The translations under genes were made by a program, and so were the position numbers. The notes beneath the pieces were generated by a model. The model did no database searches. It had not been told where the DNA came from and saw only the letters and a list, made by a program, of their open reading frames with translations. Below are positions 53,785 to 62,633 of a stretch of 64,000 bases of DNA, piece by piece. Numbering within the stretch: position 1 is the first letter of the stretch; every line of letters starts with the position of its first letter. This DNA is from Leisingera sp. M658 (GTDB lineage: Bacteria; Pseudomonadota; Alphaproteobacteria; Rhodobacterales; Rhodobacteraceae): assembly GCF_025144145.1 (NCBI RefSeq), contig NZ_CP083546.1, positions 4,188,001 to 4,252,000 of the forward strand, given 5' to 3'.

Positions 53785-54528
53785 TCAGGGGTAATAGCTG
53801 CGTACCAGAGCGGTGGCGATCAGGCTCCAGCCGTCTGCAACCACAAAAAATGCCAGTTTGAAGGGCAGGGACACGATAGCAGGCGGCACCATCATCATCC
53901 CCATGGACATAAGGACTGCAGCAACAACAAGATCAATGACCAGGAAAGGCAGGAAGACGAGAAACCCGATTTGAAAAGCGCGCGAAATTTCCGACAGCAG
54001 GAAGCTAGGGACCAGCGCCGATAACGGAGCTTCGGGCACGGGATCCATGCCCTGGGTTTCCGGTCTGAGATCGGCAATCGCATAAAATGTGTCCGGATCT
54101 AGCCGGTTCGCCATGAAGGCACGGAAGGGCTCCAAGCTGCGGGTGATGGCCACGCCCGGTTCCAGCCTTTCTTCCAGCAGCGGATTGATGCCAGTGGTCC
54201 AGGCCTCGGTAAAGACGGGTTCCATCACAAAATAGGTCAGAAACAGCGCCAGACTGATGATCAGCATGTTGGGCGGTGCTTGCTGCAGCCCGATGCCTTG
54301 GCGCAGAATCGATAGGACTGTCACCAGGAATGGAAAACAGGTGATCATGATCAGCAGGCCCGGAGCCAGGCTGAGCACAGTAATCAGCAGGATCAGCTGG
54401 ATCGAGCGGGCCGAGATCGATTCGCCGTCTGCCAGCGAAAGGCTCAGTTCTTGAGCCAGGGCGGTGTGCGGCATGGCCAGCAGGATTGCTGCAGCCAGGG
54501 CCGCCCGCACAAAAGTCTTGTGTGTCAT
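53785..54528 (-). CDS. fliP: Flagellar type III export protein FliP
   Basis: FliP forms the core of the export gate with FliQ and FliR in the inner membrane. 247 residues: a signal-like N-terminus (AALAAAILLAMPHTALAQ), then RSIQLILLITVLSLAPGLLI (about residues 41-60), FPFLVTVLSILRQGIGLQQA and the C-terminal signature GFLVFLPFLVIDLVVAAVLM (about 188-207). The C-terminus is complete (SYYP), so the nearby IS remnant has not cut it. It overlaps fliN by four bases and is last in the fliF-fliH-fliN-fliP run. Confidence 0.95.
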   Translation of the reverse strand: MTHKTFVRAALAAAILLAMPHTALAQELSLSLADGESISARSIQLILLITVLSLAPGLLIMITCFPFLVTVLSILRQGIGLQQAPPNMLIISLALFLTYFVMEPVFTEAWTTGINPLLEERLEPGVAITRSLEPFRAFMANRLDPDTFYAIADLRPETQGMDPVPEAPLSALVPSFLLSEISRAFQIGFLVFLPFLVIDLVVAAVLMSMGMMMVPPAIVSLPFKLAFFVVADGWSLIATALVRSYYP

Positions 54529-54821
54529 CCCAAACCGCTTTGAAGATCAGCAATTTCTGTCAGGCGCACGGCCAGCTGGCCAGCCTGATCTCCCTCCAGC
54601 TCTTCGAGCTGGCCACGGGCGACCAGCCGGTCGCCGACGTAAAGATCCACGGGGTCTTCAACCCGTTTATCCAAAGTGAGAATCGCATTTTCGCCAAGGC
54701 TGACCAGGTCACGGATCAGCGGCCGGGCTTTGCCGACCGAGACAACCACTTCTACGGGAACCGAAACAAAGGGATTGTTTGCATCAGCGGATTTCATATT
54801 CAGGTCGGCAGCATCATCCAT
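54525..54821 (-). CDS. fliN: Flagellar motor switch protein FliN
   Basis: 98 residues with a SpoA domain: VPVEVVVSVGKARPLIRDLV (about residues 21-40), PVDLYVGDRLVARGQLEELE and a C-terminal VRLTEI. FliN forms the base of the C-ring with FliM and FliG and helps dock the export apparatus. Its start overlaps the end of the fliH-like gene by eight bases. Confidence 0.93.
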   Translation of the reverse strand: MDDAADLNMKSADANNPFVSVPVEVVVSVGKARPLIRDLVSLGENAILTLDKRVEDPVDLYVGDRLVARGQLEELEGDQAGQLAVRLTEIADLQSGLG

Positions 54822-55413
54822 ACTGGCTGTCCTCTTTCGCGTGATAGGTGAAGGCCTCTATCGAGTCCTGGATCGATTCTAGCAGGGCGTCGCAATTGAT
54901 TTCGCATTCGGTGCTGCCAATGCGCAGATAGGCTTGGCCTGGAGACAGCACACTGTCTTCCTGCACTGTGACCGGAACGGAGAAATTGTCCGGCAACAGG
55001 CTGCGCACTGGTGCTGCCTCCCCGGGAGCGACCACGATCTGCATCGGCTGGTCGGTCTGGCCTTTGGCCATATCAGCAAGCTGATCGACGATATGATGCC
55101 CGAAAGAGGCAGCCATGGCATCTGGCAGCACTGCACTGGTCAGCACCTTGAACATCGGGTCCAGCGAATCGAGCAGCTGACTTTGGGCTTCGTGATAAGT
55201 GAAGCTGAGATCTTCCAGAGAATTGGCCAGCTCGGTCGAAATCCGGCTGCTTTCCTGGTCTTTGGCCGTTACGGCATCATCCCACCCGGCGCTGTAGCCG
55301 TTCTCAAAGGAAGCCAGCCGCTGCTCTTCTATGAGTTCCTCGGAAACTGCGGGCAGGGCAGGCTCTGCCGAGGTGTTCATTGCGAAGTCTTCGAGCAAAT
55401 GTGCAATCGTCAT
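54814..55413 (-). CDS. fliH: FliH-like flagellar assembly protein
   Basis: 199 residues, acidic, with a helical middle part (FENGYSAGWDDAVTAKDQES, about residues 36-55, typical of the FliH Gx-repeat region). The C-terminal domain QAYLRIGSTECEINCDALLE resembles FliH/HrpE/YscL stators of the export ATPase. The position between fliF and fliN supports FliH. Sequence similarity in this family is weak, so the call leans on context. The start shares one base with the fliF stop (TAATG). Confidence 0.8.
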   Translation of the reverse strand: MTIAHLLEDFAMNTSAEPALPAVSEELIEEQRLASFENGYSAGWDDAVTAKDQESSRISTELANSLEDLSFTYHEAQSQLLDSLDPMFKVLTSAVLPDAMAASFGHHIVDQLADMAKGQTDQPMQIVVAPGEAAPVRSLLPDNFSVPVTVQEDSVLSPGQAYLRIGSTECEINCDALLESIQDSIEAFTYHAKEDSQYG

Positions 55414-57086
55414 TAGGCTTGCTCCTTGTTTTCTTCCAGCCAGCCGCGCAGGATCTGGACGGTTTCTTCCTGCCGCTCGCCAATCAAGTTGCGCAGACGG
55501 TCGACCGGGTCATCCATGCTGCCGCCCAGTGCCGGGAAGCCGGCCGCTCCCATCATGTCACCGCCAGTACCCATTGCCGGCAGGTCGCCCAATGGCTCGA
55601 ACTGTCCGGTTTCGTTGTTTTCAATTTCACCCTCAAGTGCGAGTCCCGAACCAAGATCCGAGGCAGTCATGAAACCGTCGCCGCCAACACCTGGCAGCCC
55701 GGGCAGCCCGCCACCATCCGGACCAGTCAGCGCCGCCACCGGAGCTGCCTGATTCGACAGGATCGGGCGTACAACGAACAGGCCCAGGATCAGGCTGACC
55801 AGGGCCAGAGCCGCAAGCTGGATCAGCGACATTGCATCAAAGTATAGGTTGTCCATGAACCCTGCGGTGGCCACGGAACCCTGCGGTTCCACTGTCGGCA
55901 ATTCCATGGACTTGAGCGTAATCACATCCCCGCGGTCCGCGTCAAAACCGACAGCGGCGGAAATCAACTCCCGCAAGGCGGCCAATTCGTCTTCCGGCCG
56001 GGGCTGGAAGACAGTTTCACCTGCGTCATTTGTCACTGCAGAGCCATTGACCAGCACTGCAACAGTCAGGCGTTTGATGGCCCCAGGACCACGGAGGATC
56101 TCTTTCTCGGTTTCCGAAATTTCATAGTTGATTCGCTCCCGGGTGGCGCTGGTATTGGCTTTTGACCCCTGGCCAGAGGCCGCGTCACCGTCGGGAATGT
56201 TGGAGGCAACCGTGACCTCTCCGGATTGGTTGGTAGAGGAGTCGGCGCGTTCCTCGACGTCAGTGCTGACGGCGACACGGCTTTTCGGGTCTACCCGCTT
56301 TTCCCGGATTGATTCGGTGTCGGTGACGGTCGCGACACTCACTTCGACCACCGCATTTCCCTGGCCGACGCGTGCCTCTACCAATCGCATGACACGTTCG
56401 CGCAGCGTCTGGGACCGGTCATCGGTTCCGGCACCGGCGGCTGCAGTGGCATCCGAAGACCCGATCAACGCGCCGTTGGCATCAATCACTGCAACGTTTT
56501 CAACGGCGAGGCCGCTCACCGCAGACGAAATGAGGAAGCGGATCGCGTTGGCTTGTGCAGGTGTTACTGGGGATCCCATCGGCACGACTGAAACCGACGC
56601 GGTGGGTTCTACGGTGCGTTGAAAGGGGTTCGAGCCGGCATTTGCGATATGCACCCGTGCCTGGCTTACATGCGGGCTGCCAACAATAGTGCGGGCCAGC
56701 TCGCCTTCCTTTGCGCGCCAATAAGCGGCGTCAAACATCTGCGAGGTGGTGCCAAAGCCACTGAGCGAATCGAGCAGCTCGTACCCTTTGCCACCATTGG
56801 CGGGCAGGCCTTCGCTGGCCAGTGTCATCCGGAATTCGTCACGCTGCGTTGACGGCACGTAGATTGAGCTGCCACGCACTTCATATTGGGCACCGCGCTG
56901 TTCAAGCGCCCGCACCACATCTCCGGCCGAGCCGCTTTCCAGCCCGGCATAGAGCAGTGTCATTGTTGGCTTGCTTGCCACATGGGACATCGCGATCACA
57001 CTGAGAATCATGATTACCGTGGCACCCACGGCTATCAGACGCTTTCGCATGTCCATTTCAGCCCAGACATTCTTGATCTGCTGCAC
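55413..57086 (-). CDS. fliF: Flagellar M-ring protein FliF
   Basis: FliF forms the MS ring in the inner membrane, the platform for the flagellum. The 557-residue product has a first membrane segment LIAVGATVIMILSVIAMSHV (about residues 19-38). YscJ-type periplasmic domains follow (PTMTLLYAGLESGSAGDVVR), then a beta-collar region, a second membrane segment near residue 445 (IQLAALALVSLILGLFVVRP), and a C-terminal FliG-binding tail. I choose the GTG at 57086, where GGAGG lies five bases upstream; a longer TTG start has no such site. Confidence 0.93.
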   Translation of the reverse strand: MQQIKNVWAEMDMRKRLIAVGATVIMILSVIAMSHVASKPTMTLLYAGLESGSAGDVVRALEQRGAQYEVRGSSIYVPSTQRDEFRMTLASEGLPANGGKGYELLDSLSGFGTTSQMFDAAYWRAKEGELARTIVGSPHVSQARVHIANAGSNPFQRTVEPTASVSVVPMGSPVTPAQANAIRFLISSAVSGLAVENVAVIDANGALIGSSDATAAAGAGTDDRSQTLRERVMRLVEARVGQGNAVVEVSVATVTDTESIREKRVDPKSRVAVSTDVEERADSSTNQSGEVTVASNIPDGDAASGQGSKANTSATRERINYEISETEKEILRGPGAIKRLTVAVLVNGSAVTNDAGETVFQPRPEDELAALRELISAAVGFDADRGDVITLKSMELPTVEPQGSVATAGFMDNLYFDAMSLIQLAALALVSLILGLFVVRPILSNQAAPVAALTGPDGGGLPGLPGVGGDGFMTASDLGSGLALEGEIENNETGQFEPLGDLPAMGTGGDMMGAAGFPALGGSMDDPVDRLRNLIGERQEETVQILRGWLEENKEQA

Positions 57087-57205
57087 ATTAACCTCCGTCG
57101 CACCGGCGTTCTCTCCGGCGTGCAACCCTTTTGACGGATCGGCCTTAACATTCGGTTAGTTCCTCGCAGGTTATGAAGATGCTGCACGACGTTTTAGGGA
57201 TAGCC

Positions 57206-57730
57206 ATGACAGATGCTGCAGTAGATACGGAAGCAGAAGCCCCGGCCAAGAAAAGCAAACTGCCCCTGATTATCGGGGTGGTGCTGGCATTGGCTGGCGG
57301 CGGCGGCGGATTCTTTGCCGTACAGTCAGGCCTTCTTCCCTTTGGTCAGAAAGCAGCGCCAGAACCGGCGCATGCGGCCGAAGAGGCGCCAGAAGGCGTG
57401 GACAGTGGTGAGACGGCGGAGGATATCGCCAATCTTGCTTTTATCGAAATGGACCCGATTGTGATTACCCTGCGTAAAGCCAGCGGTATCAAGCATTTGC
57501 GGTTCCGCGCGCAACTTGAGGTCGATCTGGCTCATCAGGCCGAGGTCGAGAAAATCCTCCCGCGGGTTATCGATGTCCTGAACAGCTACCTGAGAGCACT
57601 GGAGCTAGAGGATCTGACTGATCCGATGGCGCTGCCGAAACTGAGGGCGCAGATGCTGCGGCGGATCAATATTGCAACCGGTCAGGGCCGGGTGCGTGAT
57701 CTGCTGATTATGGATTTCGTACTGAATTAG
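57206..57730 (+). CDS. fliL: Flagellar basal body-associated protein FliL
   Basis: 174 residues: a short cytoplasmic part, one membrane segment (LPLIIGVVLALAGGGGGFFA, about residues 20-39), a linker rich in Ala and Glu, and the periplasmic FliL domain ending LRRINIATGQGRVRDLLIMD FVLN. FliL surrounds the stator and supports its function. The start at 57206 (MTDAAVDTEAEA) has AGGGAT upstream. It is divergent from fliF (about 120 bases), so a shared flagellar promoter region lies between. Confidence 0.93.
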   Translation: MTDAAVDTEAEAPAKKSKLPLIIGVVLALAGGGGGFFAVQSGLLPFGQKAAPEPAHAAEEAPEGVDSGETAEDIANLAFIEMDPIVITLRKASGIKHLRFRAQLEVDLAHQAEVEKILPRVIDVLNSYLRALELEDLTDPMALPKLRAQMLRRINIATGQGRVRDLLIMDFVLN

Positions 57731-57739
57731 GAGGACAGG

Positions 57740-58186
57740 ATGGAAATTATTGCTGATATCCTGCTTGCGGCCGGTGCGCTGGGTGCCGGATTCTATTGTC
57801 TGGTGCTGTCGCGCAGGCTGAAGCGGTTCAATGATTTGGAAAAGGGCGTGGGCGGTGCAGTTGCTGTCCTGTCTGCCCAGGTCGATGATCTGAACAAGTC
57901 ACTGCAATCGGCGCAACAGGTGTCCGACGGCTCCAGCAAGGCGCTGCAGCAACTGACGGGCCGGGCTGAAACAGTGGCTCAGCGGCTGGAACTGATGATG
58001 GCATCCATGCATGACATCCCCGAGGCCGGACCTGCGGCTCCGGCAGGCAAACCTCCGGCCGAGGACGACGCGATGGCTGCCGCATACGAGGCCGATTCAC
58101 AGCCGTCTGGTGAAGAACAGGACGAGGCAAAGCCTTCCGGCTTGATGTTTGTCCGGCATAACCGCAGCCAGAACCGGGTGGCGTGA
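57740..58186 (+). CDS. Flagellar-cluster protein of unknown function (DUF6468-like)
   Basis: 148 residues: an N-terminal membrane segment (IIADILLAAGALGAGFYCLV, about residues 3-22), a basic patch, a coiled coil (about 34-92, VDDLNKSLQSAQQVSDGSSK) and an acidic, Pro-rich tail. AGGAGGACAGG stands directly before the ATG. It lies between fliL and the MotE-like gene and overlaps the latter, so it is very probably a motor or stator accessory protein. No biochemical role is known to me. Confidence 0.75.
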   Translation: MEIIADILLAAGALGAGFYCLVLSRRLKRFNDLEKGVGGAVAVLSAQVDDLNKSLQSAQQVSDGSSKALQQLTGRAETVAQRLELMMASMHDIPEAGPAAPAGKPPAEDDAMAAAYEADSQPSGEEQDEAKPSGLMFVRHNRSQNRVA

Positions 58187-58800
58187 TGGCAAAGGCAGCA
58201 AAGAAAACCGGGCGGTTCCGGCGCAGCGGCACCTTGATGATGCTGGCGGTGCTGCTGATGGGATCCGCCGCGGTCCGGCTGGCTCTTGAGGCGGGGCCTG
58301 CAATTGCCCGTGAAGTGGCCAGCCTGCAGGAACCCGGCGGCGACGCGCAGCCTCACAAGGGCGAGCCGCAGCGCGAATCGATGCCCACTTCTGCAGAGCT
58401 GCAAACAATGCTGGCAGCCTTCAAGGAGCGGGAACAGGCTCTGGCCGCCCGCGAAGCGGAAATTCAGGACCGGATGAAAGCCCTGGAAATTGCCGATCAG
58501 GCAATCGACAAGAAACTGGCTTCGCTGGAACAGGCCGAAGAGAATTTACGGGCAACTCTCGCGTTGGCGGATGGTGCGACCGAAGCGGATGTGACGCGCC
58601 TGACGTCGGTCTATGAACAGATGAAACCCAAGGAAGCTGCGGCTTTGTTTGAGGAAATGGATCCTGCCTTTGCGGCTGGTTTCCTCGCCCGGATGCAGCC
58701 CGAGGCTGCCGCGGGAATCATGGCAGGGCTGAGCCCGGAAGCCGCCTATACTATCAGCGTTGTTCTGGCTGGCCGCAACGGAGCAGTGCCGAAGGAATAA
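58186..58800 (+). CDS. MotE-like flagellar protein
   Basis: 204 residues. After a membrane segment (TLMMLAVLLMGSAAVRLALE, about residues 16-35) comes a coiled coil (about 72-125) and then a MgtE-intracellular/FliG-N-like domain: VYEQMKPKEAAALFEEMDPA and FLARMQPEAAAGIMAGLSPE. This layout matches MotE, a periplasmic chaperone for MotC in Sinorhizobium. I take the ATG at 58186, which overlaps the previous stop as TGATG; the GTG one codon earlier is also possible. Confidence 0.82.
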   Translation: MAKAAKKTGRFRRSGTLMMLAVLLMGSAAVRLALEAGPAIAREVASLQEPGGDAQPHKGEPQRESMPTSAELQTMLAAFKEREQALAAREAEIQDRMKALEIADQAIDKKLASLEQAEENLRATLALADGATEADVTRLTSVYEQMKPKEAAALFEEMDPAFAAGFLARMQPEAAAGIMAGLSPEAAYTISVVLAGRNGAVPKE

Positions 58801-58878
58801 TTCGGCCGCCGCCGCTTAGTCTTTCCTTAGGAAGACTCGCCTAAGCTAATAAAAACCAATGGAATTCGGAGTGGACCC

Positions 58879-59748
58879 ATGATCGGGATTGTAGGCATAG
58901 TGGTGATCTTTGTCATGGTGTTCGGCGGCTATCTCCTGGCCGGCGGCAAGATGGCGATCATTATTAAGGCCATGCCCTTTGAGTTGATGATGATCGGTGG
59001 TGCCGGAGCCGGTGCTTTTCTGATCGGCAACGACATGGGCGGCATCAAGCATACGTTGAAGGACGTCGGTAAGGTCTTCAAGGGCCCTAAGTGGAAGCCG
59101 GACGACTACCGCGACCTGCTGTGCCTTCTGTTTGCCCTGATTCGGATCGCACGGGCGAATCCGGTTGAAGTGGAGCAACACATTGAAGACCCTGAAAACT
59201 CCTCTGTCTTCAATAAATACCCCAAGATTCTGGCAGACAAGGAAACAGTGAACCTGATTTGCGACACCATGCGGTCGGCCTCGATGAACTATGACGATCC
59301 GCATCAGGTGGAAGAAGTGCTGGAAAAGCGCATGGAGGCTAACCTGCACCATGCAATGCACTCCAGCCACGCTTTGCAAACCCTGGCGGACGGGCTGCCG
59401 GCGCTGGGAATTGTTGCGGCGGTGCTTGGTATCATCAAAACTATGGGCTCTATCGATCAGCCCCCGGAAGTTCTGGGTAAACTGATCGGCGGCGCTCTGG
59501 TCGGTACCTTTCTTGGCGTGTTCCTGGCTTATGGCCTCGTGGGTCCCTTTGCGACCAAGGTAAAAGCGGTAACCGAGGAAGATGCGCATTTTTATCAACT
59601 TATCCGTGAGGTTCTGGTGGCCAATCTGCACAATCATGCAGCGGCAATCTGCATCGAAGTCGGGCGCCAGAACACACCTTCGCATTTCCGTCCCGGCTTT
59701 GCTGAACTTGAAGAAGCCCTCAAATCGGTGAAACAGGACGCAGCATGA
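58879..59748 (+). CDS. motA: Flagellar motor stator protein MotA
   Basis: 289 residues. MotA and MotB form the ion-conducting stator that turns the flagellum. Four membrane segments fit MotA: GIVGIVVIFVMVFGGYLLAG, AMPFELMMIGGAGAGAFLIG, then a cytoplasmic domain (HALQTLADGLPALGIVAAVL) and LIGGALVGTFLGVFLAYGLV near residue 208. Charged residues of the torque-generating loop are present in the central region. motB is not in this window. Its stop overlaps the next gene's ATG. Confidence 0.95.
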   Translation: MIGIVGIVVIFVMVFGGYLLAGGKMAIIIKAMPFELMMIGGAGAGAFLIGNDMGGIKHTLKDVGKVFKGPKWKPDDYRDLLCLLFALIRIARANPVEVEQHIEDPENSSVFNKYPKILADKETVNLICDTMRSASMNYDDPHQVEEVLEKRMEANLHHAMHSSHALQTLADGLPALGIVAAVLGIIKTMGSIDQPPEVLGKLIGGALVGTFLGVFLAYGLVGPFATKVKAVTEEDAHFYQLIREVLVANLHNHAAAICIEVGRQNTPSHFRPGFAELEEALKSVKQDAA

Positions 59749-62180
59749 TTTGGCGAGCACTTGCCACTGCAGCCGCGCTTCTGACGGCAGGAGCTGTCCA
59801 GGCGCAGACAATTGTGACCCGGTCAGGAGAGCACAACGGCTTTACCCGCCTGGTGATGCGCCTGCCGGATGGCGCGGATTGGTCGCTGGCTCAAAGCGGC
59901 ACGACGGCGACAGTGAACATTGACGCGCCACAGGCAGTTTTCGATACTTCACGTGTCTTCAACCTGATCCCTCGCACCCGCCTGCAATCACTCGTGCAGA
60001 ACGGGCCAGGTCAGCCGCTTCGATTGCAGCTAGGCTGTGACTGCACGGTCACGTCCTATGTTCAGGAGAATGGCTATCTGGTGCTTGATATACGTGATGG
60101 CGGTAAACCGGAAACACAGCGGCAGTATTCTGCTACCAGCAGTATTCTGCCACTCACTCCGCAGGCCACACAGAGCGGTTACAGGTTCAGTTTCTCTCAA
60201 TCGGCCGCAGCAGACGCGCGGATGGCTCTGGAATTGGCAGCGGCTGTTGCGGGGCGAGCGGATCCGGCGCAAACAGTCCGGCCGCAGGACACTGAAGAAG
60301 CTCCGGACCTGAGTGCAACCAAACAGCAAGAAGAAGCTGTAGAAGTAATTTTGCCGTTGGATGGCAACAGCTTTCCGGTTCAGACAGAAACCGCCGAAGC
60401 CAATGCGGCTTCCGGGCTCCCTGAGACCAGAGTGCTGCTCAACCTGGAAGAAACTGAGCGCGCGGCAGCGGTCCAAGATTCCGAGCAACGGTTGCTGCAA
60501 CAGATCGGACGGGCTGCAAATCAAGGACTTCTGAGTGTTGCAGCAAATGGGCTTCCTGGTGCCGATAGCGCCGCTGTATTGGACCCTTTGGGCCGTACAG
60601 ACAGGCCGTTGAATCCTTTGGATCACATTTCCGTGACCTCTGCAATCGATCGTGAAACCGGGCTGAAGGCTGCCCTGACTGGTGGCAGCGGAGAAGCAGA
60701 GCATTGTTTGAAAAACCGTGACGTTGCCATCCATTCCTGGGGCAATGAAAGCCCGTTTGCGGATCAGCTGGCACCGGTTCGCAGCGCATTGGTCCGGGAA
60801 TTTGATGATGTGAATCCAGCGAGTGTATTTGCGCTCGCACGGATGTATCTCTATTTCGGCTTTGGCGCCGAAGCTCGCTCCATTTTGACTATTCTCCCGC
60901 CAGAAAATCAGGATGCGCCGGACATAGCCTTTCTTGAGGCAATGGCGATGCTGATGGATGGAGCTGTTCTGCCGGTTAATCACCCGTTCTCAGGACAGCA
61001 AGGCTGCGAAGGCGACAGTGCCCTGTGGGGCGCTTTGGCGGATGGTCTGGTCAAGAAGAGCGCCAACACCGACGCCATTCAGCAAGCGTTTTCCAAAATG
61101 CCGACTCACCTGCGGGTGCACCTGGGGCCTCGGATCAGCAAGATGTTTGCCGAAGCCGGAGATAACCATATCGCCGAGGCAGTGCTGAGAGCGGTTGACC
61201 GGACCGGGGTTGAGGACGTTCCGGAAATCAACCTTGCTGAGGCGGCGATTGCCGAATTGGCAGGCGATACCGAAAAGGTGGCCGAAGAGCTGACCAGCGA
61301 GGTTGCAGAACGGAACGGAAATGCACCGGCAGCACTGATCGATCTGGTTGCTCTCAGCGTCAAGGAGCGCAAGGCGCTGTCTCCTGACGTGCCGGATTTG
61401 ATTGCCTCTTATGAACTTGAAAACCGCGAAACAGAGCTCGGAGCCGAGTTGCGTCAGGCGCAGGTCGCTTCTCTTGCCTTGATGGGGCAGTTTCAGGATG
61501 CATTTCAAGAACTGAACAACCTGTCTGAGCAGGACGGCCCGAATGCCCGGTCAGCGGCGCTGGAGCCGTTGATGCTGCTGTTGGCAGAACGTGCAGATGA
61601 CGTGACTTTTTTGCAGTACTCACTGGTTTTCTCCGGCCAGGCCAGCGCGACTGAAGCTGCATCGGTAGCTCCGGCCGTCGCCCGCAGGCTGCTGGACCTT
61701 GGATTTGCCGAACAAGCACAGGGCCTGCTTACCAAGCTTGCGCTGGAGCCGGAAAACGAAGCCCGCCGCCTGATGATGGCCGAGGCCGCGTTGGAGTTGG
61801 ACAAGCCGCATCGGGCCCTTGTCGAGCTGATGGGGCTAGAAAGTTCTGAAGCCAACAAAATGCGTGCGGCAGCCTTGTGGCGCAATGGCGAATATGACCG
61901 GGCCGGAGAGTATCTTCTTGCTGAAGATGAGGCCAACGCAGCCGCCCGCGGGTTCTGGCATTCCGAAAACCTGAGCGCCATCGAAGCGATGGAGACTGGA
62001 GATGACGCGCAATTCGGTGCCGTTGCCTCTGTCACCACGCAAATTGGCGAAACTGCGCAAGATCCAGAGGGCTTGTCTCCGCTGGCTCACGCACGGGCCT
62101 TGGTTGAAAGCAGTGCGGGCACACGTGGCGGCATTGCTGATCTGTTGAACAAAGTTGGCACAGACTTGGAGAGTCCTTAG
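59745..62180 (+). CDS. Large exported protein of the flagellar cluster, unknown function
   Basis: 811 residues with a signal peptide (MIWRALATAAALLTAGAVQA). The next hundred residues (RSGEHNGFTRLVMRLPDGAD) resemble an AMIN-like beta domain. A low-complexity linker rich in Glu, Ala and Gln follows (about 160-300), and then a long run of helical pairs that look like TPR/Sel1-type repeats (about 330-790). The ATG overlaps the motA stop by four bases and the gene is followed by a strong hairpin, so it is the last gene of the fliL-to-motA transcript. A periplasmic motor accessory role is likely but unproven. Confidence 0.8.
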   Translation: MIWRALATAAALLTAGAVQAQTIVTRSGEHNGFTRLVMRLPDGADWSLAQSGTTATVNIDAPQAVFDTSRVFNLIPRTRLQSLVQNGPGQPLRLQLGCDCTVTSYVQENGYLVLDIRDGGKPETQRQYSATSSILPLTPQATQSGYRFSFSQSAAADARMALELAAAVAGRADPAQTVRPQDTEEAPDLSATKQQEEAVEVILPLDGNSFPVQTETAEANAASGLPETRVLLNLEETERAAAVQDSEQRLLQQIGRAANQGLLSVAANGLPGADSAAVLDPLGRTDRPLNPLDHISVTSAIDRETGLKAALTGGSGEAEHCLKNRDVAIHSWGNESPFADQLAPVRSALVREFDDVNPASVFALARMYLYFGFGAEARSILTILPPENQDAPDIAFLEAMAMLMDGAVLPVNHPFSGQQGCEGDSALWGALADGLVKKSANTDAIQQAFSKMPTHLRVHLGPRISKMFAEAGDNHIAEAVLRAVDRTGVEDVPEINLAEAAIAELAGDTEKVAEELTSEVAERNGNAPAALIDLVALSVKERKALSPDVPDLIASYELENRETELGAELRQAQVASLALMGQFQDAFQELNNLSEQDGPNARSAALEPLMLLLAERADDVTFLQYSLVFSGQASATEAASVAPAVARRLLDLGFAEQAQGLLTKLALEPENEARRLMMAEAALELDKPHRALVELMGLESSEANKMRAAALWRNGEYDRAGEYLLAEDEANAAARGFWHSENLSAIEAMETGDDAQFGAVASVTTQIGETAQDPEGLSPLAHARALVESSAGTRGGIADLLNKVGTDLESP

Positions 62181-62208
62181 AGTTTTCAGTGATCTGACAG
62201 AATGTTCA

Positions 62209-62251
62209 CACAAACAAAGGCCGCCCGGATCAAGGGCGGCCTTTGTTTGTG
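62209..62251. terminator. Perfect 18-bp hairpin terminator
   Basis: CACAAACAAAGGCCGCCC (62209-62226) and GGGCGGCCTTTGTTTGTG (62234-62251) pair completely around a seven-base loop. The core stem is followed by CTTTGTTTG on either strand, so it could terminate from both sides. Confidence 0.9.
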
Positions 62252-62633
62252 CTGATAACACTTTGTCAACGGGCTGCCGGTAACGTGATGATCGGGTGAA
62301 TCCTGATTTGGACGGGCAGAATGCCGGAAAACTATTTAGTACTTTGCCTGAAAGGGCTGTTTCTGCGCGCAATAGGCGCAGAATTCTGGACGCGCTCAGT
62401 AATGAGTTCCGTTCTGAAATCTCACTTGATTAAGACTGACAGGCACCGATTGCCGGCAGCCGGTATCGCAAAGTCTGATCGTCGGCACCGGTTGGGTGGC
62501 AGACGGCTGTTTGCGCGGCAACCGCAGGTGCTGACAAAGCCCCGGAAAACGGACATGCGCTTTAGATTGGATCCTTGGGCACCAATCCAGGCATTCCATC
62601 AGCTTGAATCTAGCAATTTGCGGGGCCTGACCT
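62252..62633. other. Leader region upstream of flhA
   Basis: About 380 bases between the terminator and flhA. A 106-codon frame (62321-62641) overlaps the flhA start and has no recognisable content, so I do not call it. The region should hold the flhA promoter; I did not find a clear sigma-28 or sigma-54 consensus. Confidence 0.45.

Noticed and set aside
53785-54528. fliP truncated by the IS element
   Set aside because: The FliP frame is full length with a normal C-terminus; the remnant ends before its stop.
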